Source: Armatimonadota bacterium (GTDB lineage Bacteria; Armatimonadota; UBA5829; DTJY01). Taken from it: a stretch of DNA of 32,040 bases. Each line of letters starts with the position of its first letter. Position 1 is the first letter of the stretch. The notes under the pieces are model-generated. The model worked only from the letters and a program-made list of their open reading frames with translations, ran no database searches and was not told where the DNA came from. Location: positions 1 through 32,040 of the forward strand of contig JANYKG010000108.1 in the NCBI GenBank assembly GCA_025358205.1, written 5' to 3'. Positions 7,662 through 16,198 of the stretch are shown here, piece by piece. Position numbers and translations under genes: made by a program.

Positions 7662-8825
7662 TCACTTCTGGTATGTGGTTTCTCCGCCGCAGATAGTGTA
7701 CAACAGATCGAGCTCGGAGTCCAATACCATCAGGTCGGCGTCCTTGCCCGCAGCTATTTCGCCTTTGTTCAGACCCATCAGCCGCGCCGGCGTCGCCGCG
7801 CAGACCTTGCTTGCCGCCGCGATATCCTTGCCGAAAAGCCGGACAACGTTTCGGAAAGCGGCAATGGGCGTCAGTGCGCTTCCGATCAAGACCATATCCC
7901 TGTCCGGCACCCGCAGGCCGTCGTTACTCCCTTGCACCAGCACGTCGCCCCAGCCTCCGGGCAGCGCATAGGTTCCCGGCGGTAGACCAGCGCCCATGTT
8001 GCTGTCCGTGATGAACGCCAGTCTATCCGGCGTCTTGCACCGGAAAGCCTTCTCAACCAGAATCGGAAACACATGGTTCCCATCGCCGATGATCTCGCAG
8101 ACCACCCGATCCTCGATCAGAAGGTAGTCCACAAGGCCAAGGGGATAGACATCCGGGTCGGGGTCAACCTGCTCCGGCCACGGGAAGACATCGAACAAGT
8201 GAGTGACCAGCCGAGCGCCTGCGTCAACCGCCGTGCGGCTCTGCTGGATAGTGGCGCGGGTGTGGGCGATGCTGCAGACGATACCATGCCCCGAAAGCTC
8301 GCGGATGAGATCGGACGCGCCGTCCAACTCCGGCGAAACATCCCACAGTCTGATGTGCCCGCCGCCCGCTGCCAGGAGCATCCTGGTCGTCTCATCGCTG
8401 ATCGGCGCGCAGTCCGCCGGTGTGCCTCCGCTGGGGTACGCAAGATAGGGCGACTCCAGCCGAAACCCGCCGACGTTAGGAGTCTGCTTCAGGTTATCCG
8501 TCTCATGGAGATGCCTGCACATGTGATCTGCGCTCTGGCTTGGCGGCCCGAAAAGAGTTGGGTAGAAAGTCGTCGCGCCGAACGACGCCTCCAGTTTGGC
8601 CATCTCGGTGAGCGACCCTACCCCGGCGTTTTGCCAACCGAGGCCGTGCGTGTGCAGGTCAATCAGCCCAGGAACCACCCAAGCGCCTGAGACGTCTATC
8701 TCCTCATCGCCCGCCTGAACTCCGCCGACCTCAACGATCTTTCCACCGTCAATGAGTACATCTCCCGAACACACACTGCCGTCCGGGAGAAGAATTCTTC
8801 CATTCTTGATAACGAGTGTTTCCAT
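7662..8825 (-). CDS. NagA-like amidohydrolase (N-acetylglucosamine-6-phosphate deacetylase family)
   Basis: A 387-residue amidohydrolase-superfamily enzyme. NagA removes the acetyl group from GlcNAc-6-phosphate in the cytoplasm. The metal motif HTHG is at 58-61, with a possible metal ligand at Glu124 (RLESPYL), His187 (IAHTRA), His208 (THLFD), His250 (DGNHV) and the catalytic Asp273 (ITDSN). Two blocks differ from textbook NagA: LESPY instead of LEGPF and THLFDVF instead of THLFNAM, so the substrate may be another acetylated sugar. The in-frame upstream ATG at 8900 would add a 25-residue tail without family similarity, so ATG 8825 is preferred, though no strong SD precedes it. It is divergent from the acetyltransferase gene. 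Confidence 0.82.
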   Translation of the reverse strand: METLVIKNGRILLPDGSVCSGDVLIDGGKIVEVGGVQAGDEEIDVSGAWVVPGLIDLHTHGLGWQNAGVGSLTEMAKLEASFGATTFYPTLFGPPSQSADHMCRHLHETDNLKQTPNVGGFRLESPYLAYPSGGTPADCAPISDETTRMLLAAGGGHIRLWDVSPELDGASDLIRELSGHGIVCSIAHTRATIQQSRTAVDAGARLVTHLFDVFPWPEQVDPDPDVYPLGLVDYLLIEDRVVCEIIGDGNHVFPILVEKAFRCKTPDRLAFITDSNMGAGLPPGTYALPGGWGDVLVQGSNDGLRVPDRDMVLIGSALTPIAAFRNVVRLFGKDIAAASKVCAATPARLMGLNKGEIAAGKDADLMVLDSELDLLYTICGGETTYQK

Positions 8826-8900
8826 AACGAGTGAATCATTCGACGCGGCGATGGAACTCACCTGCCCGAATGCATCAACTCCGGCACGAACTCCTGGCAC

Positions 8901-8929
8901 TGGCGCACTGATACATCATATGGTAGAAT
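8901..8929 (+). promoter_or_regulatory. Possible sigma70-type promoter of the acetyltransferase gene
   Basis: A weak -35 (TGGCGC, 8,901-8,906) and a good -10 (TAGAAT, 8,924-8,929) are 17 bp apart, about 40 bp upstream of the SD-supported ATG at 8968, in the divergent gap. Confidence 0.3.
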
Positions 8930-8967
8930 TAGCCAGTCTTTGGAAAGCGCTTGGCTGGAGGGCAGAG

Positions 8968-9744
8968 ATGGACGTCACTGAGAATGGTCCGATTGTGACC
9001 CAATCGGATATTGAGAACGGATTGAGTAGCTTGGGCCTCTTGCCCGGCGACACCGTGCTGGTTCACTCATCCCTCAAGTCCTTTGGATATGTGGATGGCG
9101 GCGCTGACACCGTGATTCAGGCGCTGCTGAGCGTAGTTGGTGAACGAGGGTGCGTGGTGATGCCGACGCTGACCCTCGGCGCATCTGAGACTCCGGCCAT
9201 ATTCAGCGTCCGCGAGTCTCCTTCGCGAAGCGGGCGCATCACCGAGGTTTTCCGCACCCGGGCGGATGCATGGAGGAGCCATCACCCCACAGGCTCCGCC
9301 GCCGCAATCGGTTGGGGTGCAGAGCAGATGACAAGCTATCATCTGGACACTCCTTGCGATTTACTCTCACCGTTCGGGCAGGTCTACCTCAGAGACGGGT
9401 ACTCTCTCTTCCTCGGTGCGGGATGGGCGAGTAATACCATGTTCCACGTGGCTGAGGAACTGGCGATGCCGAACTACCTGCGTTTCGCTGATTTCCGTGA
9501 TGCCACTGTAATAGATGAGAACGGAGTACCACACCCGACTTCATTCCGCCGATACAACTGCGGGCAGGCAGGCGTAAAGCGCGACCTGGCCTTGATGGGT
9601 CCTGTGTTCGAGGCCGCTGGAGTGGTGCGTCACGCGCTGATCGGCAAGTCAGACTGCCGGCTCATCCGGGCAAAAGACAATGTGGATATCTCGATGCGGC
9701 AGATAAGAGAACACCCCGAACAAGTCTGGTCATACGCAAGCTGA
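8968..9744 (+). CDS. AAC(3)/YokD family N-acetyltransferase
   Basis: A 258-residue protein of the aminoglycoside 3-N-acetyltransferase fold, which uses acetyl-CoA to acetylate an amine. The acetyl-CoA motif VLVHSSLKSFGYVDGG is at ~30-45 and the active-site HPTGS at 106-110. The longer frame from 8752 overlaps the NagA-like gene; GGAGG 6 nt before the ATG at 8968 decides the shorter start. Family members include resistance enzymes and chromosomal enzymes such as FrbF-like and YokD, with other substrates. Its divergent pairing with a NagA-like deacetylase among amino-sugar genes favours a sugar- or metabolite-directed acetyltransferase over antibiotic resistance. That is inference. Confidence 0.85.
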   Translation: MDVTENGPIVTQSDIENGLSSLGLLPGDTVLVHSSLKSFGYVDGGADTVIQALLSVVGERGCVVMPTLTLGASETPAIFSVRESPSRSGRITEVFRTRADAWRSHHPTGSAAAIGWGAEQMTSYHLDTPCDLLSPFGQVYLRDGYSLFLGAGWASNTMFHVAEELAMPNYLRFADFRDATVIDENGVPHPTSFRRYNCGQAGVKRDLALMGPVFEAAGVVRHALIGKSDCRLIRAKDNVDISMRQIREHPEQVWSYAS

Positions 9745-9809
9745 TTCAGCCCGACCGTCCGTTGGATTATGGCGTTCGGACTGACATATGATGCAAGACA
9801 AACGATCCT

Positions 9810-10037
9810 CTACGCGGCGGAGGCGAGTTTCAGGTTCTCCAGCACAACCTGCGGCAACTCGCCTTTGCCGAGGACAGCCTTCGCGTCAATGATCTCTATT
9901 CCGACGAGTGTTTCGCCTGGACCGATGTTCAGTGCTATCTCGTCGTTCAGCCTGAGAGTGCGGCATTCCTGCTCGCCTTCAATCAAGCGAATGTACAGGG
10001 CATCAACCTCGGAATCATAGGTTATCTTGATCATCAT
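9810..10037 (-). CDS. DUF2283 family small protein
   Basis: 75 residues, starting ITYDSEVDALYIRL and containing GIEIIDA, the pattern of DUF2283. The family has no agreed function; some members sit beside small toxins (DUF4258), but no such partner is next to it here. Two ATGs stand in tandem (10037 and 10034); AAAGG lies just upstream of both. It follows the DUF4838 gene by ~18 nt in the same direction and may be co-transcribed, and it converges on the acetyltransferase gene. Confidence 0.8.
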   Translation of the reverse strand: MMIKITYDSEVDALYIRLIEGEQECRTLRLNDEIALNIGPGETLVGIEIIDAKAVLGKGELPQVVLENLKLASAA

Positions 10038-10055
10038 CCTTTGTCCAGACTGACC

Positions 10056-11891
10056 CTACTGGACGAGCTTGCGCATGCCTGCGAGCCACGGCTCGAAGTC
10101 CGGACCGCCCTCCTGGATGTGTGTGAACTTCTCGCGCCGGGCGATTCGCTCGAACCGATCAAGCGTAGCTTTGAACGCCGCGACATCGGCAGGCTTGCCG
10201 GACTGAGCGCTCTGCACGATATCCGCATAGAGTATCTGGAATTCTTCCTCCTCAACTCGCCGCAGAGTCTGAGGATCGTCAGCAGCCAGTTCGTTCGCTC
10301 GCTTGAAGCAATCCTTCGCCTTCGACATGAACTCCTGATCGAAGATCGTCATCGGATACCGGATGCCGCTCGGTACGCTCTTCAGCTTGCCGAGGTGTTC
10401 CTTCTCCCAGATGCTCCAGAGCAAGTCCTGGTAGTCCCAGATTGGGCCTGCTGCCTTGCCGTAGTAGCCGTAAACAAAGTCCTTCATCAGCGCCTGCGTG
10501 TCCAAAGTCGGGTCCCACAGCAGCTTCGACCAAACCCAACAGCGCATGTAACCGTCCGCAGTGCCAGGCGTCTGATAGTTGCCCTGAAGCATAACGCCCT
10601 TCGCATTATTGTTCACAAAGAAATGGATGCTGTCCGTCACCACCTGCCAGTTCGGCATCGGCCCGACGTAGTTGCTGAAGTTGCAGGTGTAGTCCCAGAT
10701 GTTGATGTCCGCGCCCATCGCGGCCCAAGCCTTCATCCTGTTCTGGAAAGTCGTTGTCTCCTCGATGGTGAGGAACGGCTCACCCCAGGCGTGGCTGTCC
10801 GTACAAAGCTGAATCGCGACGTTCTTGTGCGGACGAACCGTCTTCGGCGGCTCGGCGGTGTCGAGGTATGCAAGGGTTGAAATTCTTACCTTTGGGAACT
10901 CCTTGCCGACCTCGTCCGCCACCGCGTTCACGAACTTCAGCAGCGGGCCGGACATGCTCCCCTCGGCATCAGCGGTCGCCTTGCACAGCGGGCACGAACA
11001 GCACGGCACGCTGTCGTTTTGAGACACGCTGATGATCTGCGCATCCGGCCTGAGCCTAAGAATGCGCTTCACGCTCTCGACCGTGACCTTGAGCGCTTCC
11101 GGGTTGCTCATGCACAACTGGCCGGGGTCGCGTTTGCCGTTGTGCTCGGAGAACCACTCCGGGTGTTCCTTGAAGTACTGGGCGGGTGGCACAAGCGTGT
11201 TGAAGGTGTGTACGAACAGCGCGTAGGCCTTGTTGCCGCCCCACTCCACCGGCACCGGTGCGTTGGACGAGTTGCTTCGATTTCGCAGCGACCACGTGCC
11301 ATCGAACGCTTCCCAGTAGTAAGGGTCTCTTATCTCCAGCACCGGAACGTATGACCGCTTGACCGGACCAAACTTCAGCGTCGGCTTCCTCGGAATGCTC
11401 TGCGAAAACCGCGAATACCATCGGCATCCCAAGTCTTCTTCGAGGAGTGCGTAGACCGCGTTGATCGGCCCTCTCGTCCCGCCGCCGACCAAGAACAGGT
11501 TACCGCCCTGCTCGTCAATCGCGTAGCCCTCATCGCCCAGGTTAGCCTCGCCTATCTTGGAGCCGGAGTTCGCGAGAACCCTCGTCTTGCCGATGCTGAT
11601 GACCTTGCCCGTTGGCGCGACATCGGACTCCATGACTACCGGGAACCTCGCGCCGGTCATCTCGCCCAGCCAGTGAGCAAGATCTTCCGCGGCCTTCTGC
11701 TCCTGAGTCGTGGGCGATTCGGGTATCAGTATCTCGTATGCCGTCCGCCCGCCCCTCGCGAGTGTGATCTCCGCGCCAGGCACGCCCTTCGGCGTCAGTG
11801 CGCTCTTCCATGCGGCATTCGGAACCGCTGAAAGCGCCGGGATCGTCCCGGCGAGAACAACAAGCACCATCATCGCAAATGCGTTTCTCAA
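10056..11891 (-). CDS. Secreted DUF4838 protein, probable glycan-active enzyme
   Basis: About 611 residues starting at a TTG (11,889-11,891) placed 6 nt after GGGAGG, which gives an N-terminus MRNAFAMMVLVVLAGTIPALSA: a clean signal peptide cut near residue 22. The frame extends 57 codons further upstream, but that part is repeat-derived and has no SD. Residues ~25-150 resemble the alpha-glucuronidase N-terminal-like domain often found in front of DUF4838 (EQKAAEDLAHWLGEMTGARFPV). The DUF4838 core contains HTFNTLVPPAQYFKEHPEWF (~225) and SVSQNDSVPCCSCPLCKA (~289). Members cluster with polysaccharide-degradation genes and are presumed hydrolases; activity is unproven. The next gene upstream is a fucose-isomerase-like protein, consistent with glycan use. 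Confidence 0.85.
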   Translation of the reverse strand: MRNAFAMMVLVVLAGTIPALSAVPNAAWKSALTPKGVPGAEITLARGGRTAYEILIPESPTTQEQKAAEDLAHWLGEMTGARFPVVMESDVAPTGKVISIGKTRVLANSGSKIGEANLGDEGYAIDEQGGNLFLVGGGTRGPINAVYALLEEDLGCRWYSRFSQSIPRKPTLKFGPVKRSYVPVLEIRDPYYWEAFDGTWSLRNRSNSSNAPVPVEWGGNKAYALFVHTFNTLVPPAQYFKEHPEWFSEHNGKRDPGQLCMSNPEALKVTVESVKRILRLRPDAQIISVSQNDSVPCCSCPLCKATADAEGSMSGPLLKFVNAVADEVGKEFPKVRISTLAYLDTAEPPKTVRPHKNVAIQLCTDSHAWGEPFLTIEETTTFQNRMKAWAAMGADINIWDYTCNFSNYVGPMPNWQVVTDSIHFFVNNNAKGVMLQGNYQTPGTADGYMRCWVWSKLLWDPTLDTQALMKDFVYGYYGKAAGPIWDYQDLLWSIWEKEHLGKLKSVPSGIRYPMTIFDQEFMSKAKDCFKRANELAADDPQTLRRVEEEEFQILYADIVQSAQSGKPADVAAFKATLDRFERIARREKFTHIQEGGPDFEPWLAGMRKLVQ

Positions 11892-11923
11892 CTGCTTCCT
11901 CCCTGTTACCCGCAGAAACCGAA

Positions 11924-11988
11924 GGGGGGCAGTACGCCCCCCAACCATTTGACCATCCTCCTTCGTTCGTCCGCAGAGGCGGACCGAA
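11924..11988. repeat. Two hairpins in the leader of the DUF4838 gene
   Basis: GGGGGGC (11,924-11,930) pairs perfectly with GCCCCCC (11,936-11,942) around AGTAC. A second hairpin pairs TTCGTCCGC (11,966-11,974) with GCGGAcCGAA (11,979-11,988; one bulged C). Both lie between the SD-supported TTG start and the upstream isomerase gene and look like dispersed intergenic elements. Confidence 0.65.
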
Positions 11989-12008
11989 CTTCGGCGGACA
12001 CGTCTCAC

Positions 12009-12034
12009 CATCCGACCATATGACCATATGACCA
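12009..12034. repeat. Short GACCATAT tandem repeat
   Basis: Three tandem units of about 8 nt (tccgaccat, atgaccat, atgaccat) with a looser relative at ~11,945-11,955. The unit matches the 7,597-7,656 element. Confidence 0.65.
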
Positions 12035-12065
12035 TTTTCCCTCGGCCATCAGCCATTCTCACCGC

Positions 12066-13490
12066 CTACATCGCCTGCGGGATGTCCACTTCGAAACCGA
12101 GATAGTAGCCCAACGCCTCGTCCATAGCTGCGACCACGTTGCCGGGTGTCACGCTCACGTGATGCCTGTGACCGTTCTGCGCGGCGTACATCAGCACAGT
12201 CTGAAGGTCGGGGATCTCCGCCACGCCGGCGCATCCAAAGAAGTCAGCCGGTATCGGGTCCGCCGTGAACTCACCGTCGCCGACGTAGAACTTGAGCATA
12301 CCGTCTTCCGTCATCATGCTGGAGAACGTGAACGGCATCGGTTTGATGCGACCGACGTTGCAGCCGAACGAACAGCCATCACCAACCGCGTTCTTCAGAA
12401 TCGCGTGCTCGGTGATGCAGCCCTTCTGCGCCATCATGCTCTGAGGCACGGGGCCGCAGTGGAAGAGGATGCACTTGTCCTCGTCGTCGCCGTAGTTGTT
12501 ATTCCAGTCCAGGCACGCTGTCACGTCGCCTGATGCACAACTCAGAGCGTGCATCGCCACCGCGTTACCCACGTCCACCTCACACGCCGCGACCTTGAAC
12601 CGGTTGTTCATTTCGCTCAGGAGGACGCATGGCGACAAGCCGAGCACCTGCTGCATCTCAGTCCAGCAACGCAGTGCGATCGCGTCCAGCTTGCCTTCCT
12701 CGACCACCGTATCCAGCACCACGCCGAGCTTGGTCAGGCTGTCGACCTGCGGCTCCGGCACCGTCCCAAAATCACTGTAGCCGACCAACAGGTTCCTCTT
12801 CGCCTTGTACGCGTCGTCTGTCGCAGCCACGCTCTTCATGCGGTTGAAGATGTCGGCCAGGTCGAAGGTCTCCATGGTGATGCCGTTGCGCTGGAGCGCA
12901 AGCTCGTCAATGCGCACGGTCTTGAACGCACTGGTCCTCGCGCCAATAGCGCCGACCTTCATGTTCTTGAGTCCGCCAACCACGCGGCAGACGCGGTCGA
13001 AATGGTCGAGATTATCCGCAAACTCCGGACTCCCCGGAGCCACGGTATGCGGCCTGAGGACCGTGAACTGAACGTCGCTCTGGTAGAAGACATCGCAGAC
13101 GGACATCTTGCCGCAGAACGAATCACGCCGGGTCTCTGGAGCCATTTTGGTCAGTTCGTCAGGATACGCCTGAACGAAGATCGGGACGCCCGCGTCTTTC
13201 AGCGCCGCGACCGCACCCGTTTCGTCGCCAAAATTGGGCAGACTTAGTACAACGCCGTCGAACTCGCCCGCATGCTCTTTGAGGAACTTCGCGTAGATCT
13301 CGCCCTCTGCAGGAGTCTCTACCGCGCCGAACCGGGTAGCCGCTGCGTCGAGCATCAGGGTCTTGTGACCCAACCCCTTGATAACGCGGTCCATCTCCTC
13401 GCGAGCCGATGCCATCAGTGACCCAGGAAAGAAGCCTCTGTTTCCAAAATAGAGCGCAAACGTTGATTTACCGGTACCTGCCATTGTCAT
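12066..13490 (-). CDS. L-fucose/L-arabinose isomerase-like protein
   Basis: A 474-residue cytosolic protein with the fold of the fucose isomerase family, which interconverts aldose and ketose sugars with a divalent metal. The visible C-terminal metal/active-site region has WTEMQQVLGLSPCVLLSEMNN (~277), ACEVD (~300), FHCGP (~344) and GHRHHVSVTPG (~440). The N-terminal half shows the alpha/beta repeats expected for sugar recognition (VVLSLPNFGDE ~79). Slightly shorter than classical FucI (~590), as in the smaller arabinose/fucose isomerase-like families. SD AAAGG lies 5-6 nt before the ATG. It lies between the BKACE operon and the DUF4838 gene, which supports a role in using released sugars. 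Substrate is not determinable here. Confidence 0.8.
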   Translation of the reverse strand: MTMAGTGKSTFALYFGNRGFFPGSLMASAREEMDRVIKGLGHKTLMLDAAATRFGAVETPAEGEIYAKFLKEHAGEFDGVVLSLPNFGDETGAVAALKDAGVPIFVQAYPDELTKMAPETRRDSFCGKMSVCDVFYQSDVQFTVLRPHTVAPGSPEFADNLDHFDRVCRVVGGLKNMKVGAIGARTSAFKTVRIDELALQRNGITMETFDLADIFNRMKSVAATDDAYKAKRNLLVGYSDFGTVPEPQVDSLTKLGVVLDTVVEEGKLDAIALRCWTEMQQVLGLSPCVLLSEMNNRFKVAACEVDVGNAVAMHALSCASGDVTACLDWNNNYGDDEDKCILFHCGPVPQSMMAQKGCITEHAILKNAVGDGCSFGCNVGRIKPMPFTFSSMMTEDGMLKFYVGDGEFTADPIPADFFGCAGVAEIPDLQTVLMYAAQNGHRHHVSVTPGNVVAAMDEALGYYLGFEVDIPQAM

Positions 13491-13573
13491 TCACACCTTT
13501 CAGGGCAGCCGTCTCACTTTAGAAACGAGCCGCCATTCGTTGAGCACATTATGTCAATACATCCAGCGGCTTG

Positions 13574-14431
13574 TCAAGAAGAAGACCGAAGCGATTCGAT
13601 ACTGGGCTTGAGGCCGATCATGGTTCGCGCCTCGTCGGGTGTGGCTATCTCACGTCCGACTGAACGGGCAATGCTTACCACACGCTCTATCAGCTCGGCG
13701 TTGGTGGCAAGTCGCACACGTTCATTGTCGTACCAAATGTTATCCTCCAAGCCGACGCGCACGTGGCCGCCCGCTAGTATCGCCATTGTATTCGCCTGCA
13801 GTTGGTATCGCCCAATCCCTGCGACCGCCCATGTACATCCCTTGGGCAAGGCCTCAACCGCTGCCGTCAGATTGGCCTTAGTGGCGGAAAGAGTACCCAA
13901 CGAGCCGAGCAGAATATTGCAGTAGAACGGCGGGACGAGGATACCACGGCTGATCAGATAGTGCGAATACTCCACCATACCGATCTCGAAGCACTCCAAC
14001 TCAGGCACGATTCCGCGCTCCCGCATCCGCAAGGCGAGCGACCTGATCATCTCAGGATCATTCACCGAGGCTTGCTGTGGAAAGTTCATGGAGCCAAGAG
14101 TGAGCGACGCCATCTCCGGCGCGGGGTCAACAGCATCCAGCGCTTCGGAACGCTGCTCGAATAGCTCGAAATTTCGGCCACTGGTGGAGACGCAGAGAAT
14201 GATATCCGAGCAGGCTTCTCTGACCGCATGCAGAATCTCTTCGTGTATATCTTTACGGTACGTCGGGTTTCCATCTTCAGCGCGGGCGTGGAGGTGGATT
14301 ATGCTCGCACCGGCGTTTCGGCATCGGCGGACGTCGGCGGCGATCTCTTCTACCGTGATCGGCACATGGGGCGTCATCTCCCTGGTCGGGATCATACCTG
14401 TAATCGCCGCGTTAATGATGAGCTTGCCCAT
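13574..14431 (-). CDS. BKACE family beta-keto acid cleavage enzyme (DUF849)
   Basis: 285 residues. BKACE enzymes condense a beta-keto acid with acetyl-CoA and cleave it to acetoacetate and a new CoA ester. The founding member (Kce) works in lysine fermentation. Key Kce residues fall at almost the same numbers here: zinc ligands His46 and His48 (IIHLHAR), Ser82 (STSGR), Arg225, and Glu229-Asp230 (GLEDN), so the protein is probably active. The start ATG at 14431 lies 10 nt after GAGGGG and 4 nt past the stop of the acetyltransferase gene, so it is last in the glycosyltransferase operon. A BKACE here is unexpected; the R-group specificity cannot be read. Confidence 0.9.
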   Translation of the reverse strand: MGKLIINAAITGMIPTREMTPHVPITVEEIAADVRRCRNAGASIIHLHARAEDGNPTYRKDIHEEILHAVREACSDIILCVSTSGRNFELFEQRSEALDAVDPAPEMASLTLGSMNFPQQASVNDPEMIRSLALRMRERGIVPELECFEIGMVEYSHYLISRGILVPPFYCNILLGSLGTLSATKANLTAAVEALPKGCTWAVAGIGRYQLQANTMAILAGGHVRVGLEDNIWYDNERVRLATNAELIERVVSIARSVGREIATPDEARTMIGLKPSIESLRSSS

Positions 14432-14435
14432 GAAC

Positions 14436-15077
14436 TCATTTCCCCTCAATGTTCGTCTTAGTAACCCGCGCCGGTACACCGACTACCTGTACATGATTGG
14501 GAACATCCTGCGTCACCACAGCGCCTGCGCCGACCACGCATCCCTTGCCGATCTTCACCCTGTCCAGTATAACCGCACTCATCCCCACATAGGTTCCCTC
14601 ACCGATCTCCGCAAGACCGCCGATATTCACACCGCACATGATGCTGACATACCTCGCTATACGCACATGATGGCCGATGAGAGCGCCCCTGTTGACGAAA
14701 ACGTGGTCGCCAAGTTCAGTCCGCGTTGAGATAGTACATTGAGGGCTGATGAAACATCCAGTACCAAGGCCGGCCCGTGCGGACACCCTGGCGCTGTGAT
14801 GCACAATTGTCGCAAACGGCATACCCATGGCGGCCACGTCTTCTATGAAGCGGTGGCGATGCGTGCTCCCGAGTGCGCAGATGGCCTCGTGAGTCTCGGT
14901 CATCTCTCTTAAGTCGTCCACCCAAATCACCGGCAGGCCTTCAATGGTCATCTCACAGCGCTTACGATCCATGTTCTCCACAAACGCCGCGACCTCGTAC
15001 CCCGGCATCTCTGAGATCAAGTCATACATTTCCTCCGCCAACCAGTGTGTACCCAGAATCACGAGCGGCTTAGCCAT
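14436..15077 (-). CDS. NeuD/PglD-type sugar O/N-acetyltransferase
   Basis: 213 residues with an N-terminal Rossmann-like domain (KPLVILGTHWLAEE, residues 3-16) and a C-terminal left-handed beta-helix of hexapeptide repeats (~95-195), ending with GVPARV. His136/His137 (GALIGHHVRI) match the catalytic His position of PglD. Enzymes of this type acetylate UDP-4-amino-sugars or sialic acids from acetyl-CoA. An in-frame ATG at 15086 overlaps the SD; ATG 15077, 9 nt after GGAGGG, is preferred. Its gene starts 2 nt after the aminotransferase stop, a classical aminotransferase/acetyltransferase pair for acetamido-sugar synthesis. Confidence 0.87.
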   Translation of the reverse strand: MAKPLVILGTHWLAEEMYDLISEMPGYEVAAFVENMDRKRCEMTIEGLPVIWVDDLREMTETHEAICALGSTHRHRFIEDVAAMGMPFATIVHHSARVSARAGLGTGCFISPQCTISTRTELGDHVFVNRGALIGHHVRIARYVSIMCGVNIGGLAEIGEGTYVGMSAVILDRVKIGKGCVVGAGAVVTQDVPNHVQVVGVPARVTKTNIEGK

Positions 15078-15079
15078 GA

Positions 15080-16198
15080 CTACCATCCCTCCGAGATAAG
15101 CCTGACGACATATGCCACTTCCTTATCGCTTAGACAGGGGTGCATAGGAAGCGAAACCACCTGCGAACAGAACAATTCCACGTTCGGCAGGTTCTGCAGT
15201 TCGTACATGGGATATGCGTCACAACGCTTGAAGTGAACCGCAGCCCCTACCCCGTTCTCTGACAGTTTGCGGATCAGACCGTCACGATCATCCGCCAGAA
15301 CCGCATACAGAAAGTTCGCGCTCACACGATCCTTATCACGTCTGAGAAGCGTAAGGCCCGGCACGTTGGCCAAAGCTGCCGAGTACAGATCAGCTATCCC
15401 CGCGCGACGTTGGTTGTCGGCGGCCAGGCGCTTGAGTTGCGCCAACCCCAGCGCGGCGGCGATGTCGTTCATATGGTATCTGAACCCGATCTCGTTTACC
15501 GCGTATTCCCATGAGTAGCCGGTCTCGCCCTGGTTCATCCGGCTGAACGAATCCTTGTCAACCCCCATGTACCGCAATGCGCGCAGACGTGGCTCGTAGG
15601 CATCACCCGAAAAAGTAACAGCCCCGCCACTGCCTGTGGTCAGGTTCTTGGTCGGATCAAACGAATAAGCCTGGATGGTGTCATGGCTGCCAATCCTGTG
15701 GCCCTTGTAGCTGGACCCGCAGGCATGAGCGCAATCCTCGATGATCGGTATGCCATGTTCGCGGCTGAGGGCGTAGAACTCATCCAGTTCGCAAGGATAT
15801 CCGCCGTAGTGCATTATCATGATCGCGCCGGTCTTCTCGGTGATTTTGCTCCTCACGGACTCAACATCCAGATTTCCTGTATCCGGTTCCACATCCGCGA
15901 AGATCGGAACAAGGCGCTCATACAGTATTACATGGTTGGTGGAGATGAACGTCACCGGAGTGGTAATCACCTCCGTACCCGGCGGAAGATCAAGGATTCT
16001 CACAGCTAGATGAAGCGCGGCGGTTCCCGAGTTGGCTGAGAGGCAGTGAGAAGCGCCGACATAGTCCGCGAAGGCATGCTCGAACTCTGACACCTTCGGA
16101 CCCATGCCAAGCCACCCGGATCTCAGCACCTCGGCGACCATGTTCACGGCATCCTCGCACACATTCGGTCGAAACAGTCTTATCTCCACGTGAGACAC
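15080..16198 (-). CDS. DegT/DnrJ/EryC1/StrS family sugar aminotransferase
   Basis: 372 residues, PLP dependent. SGTAALH is at ~57-63, the PLP aspartate at Asp155 (IIEDCAHACG) and the Schiff-base lysine at Lys184 (SFDPTKNLTTGSGG). The length and motifs fit nucleotide-sugar aminotransferases such as PglE or ArnB. The start is a GTG; 16198 gives MSHVEIR, while a GTG at 16189 has a better-placed SD (AAGG, 8 nt), so the first three residues are uncertain. The gene overlaps the end of the glycosyltransferase gene and is followed at once by the NeuD-type acetyltransferase. Confidence 0.9.
   Translation of the reverse strand: MSHVEIRLFRPNVCEDAVNMVAEVLRSGWLGMGPKVSEFEHAFADYVGASHCLSANSGTAALHLAVRILDLPPGTEVITTPVTFISTNHVILYERLVPIFADVEPDTGNLDVESVRSKITEKTGAIMIMHYGGYPCELDEFYALSREHGIPIIEDCAHACGSSYKGHRIGSHDTIQAYSFDPTKNLTTGSGGAVTFSGDAYEPRLRALRYMGVDKDSFSRMNQGETGYSWEYAVNEIGFRYHMNDIAAALGLAQLKRLAADNQRRAGIADLYSAALANVPGLTLLRRDKDRVSANFLYAVLADDRDGLIRKLSENGVGAAVHFKRCDAYPMYELQNLPNVELFCSQVVSLPMHPCLSDKEVAYVVRLISEGW

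Noticed and set aside
8968-9744. Clinical-type aminoglycoside resistance gene
   Set aside because: Fold motifs fit the family, but context is amino-sugar metabolism and no resistance or mobile genes are nearby; specificity cannot be claimed.
9757-9781. Terminator between the acetyltransferase and DUF2283 genes
   Set aside because: Only a 5-bp stem (GTCCG/CGGAC) with a 15-nt loop and no T-tract.
9810-10037. Toxin-antitoxin module
   Set aside because: DUF2283 can pair with a small toxin, but no second small gene with a toxin pattern lies beside it.
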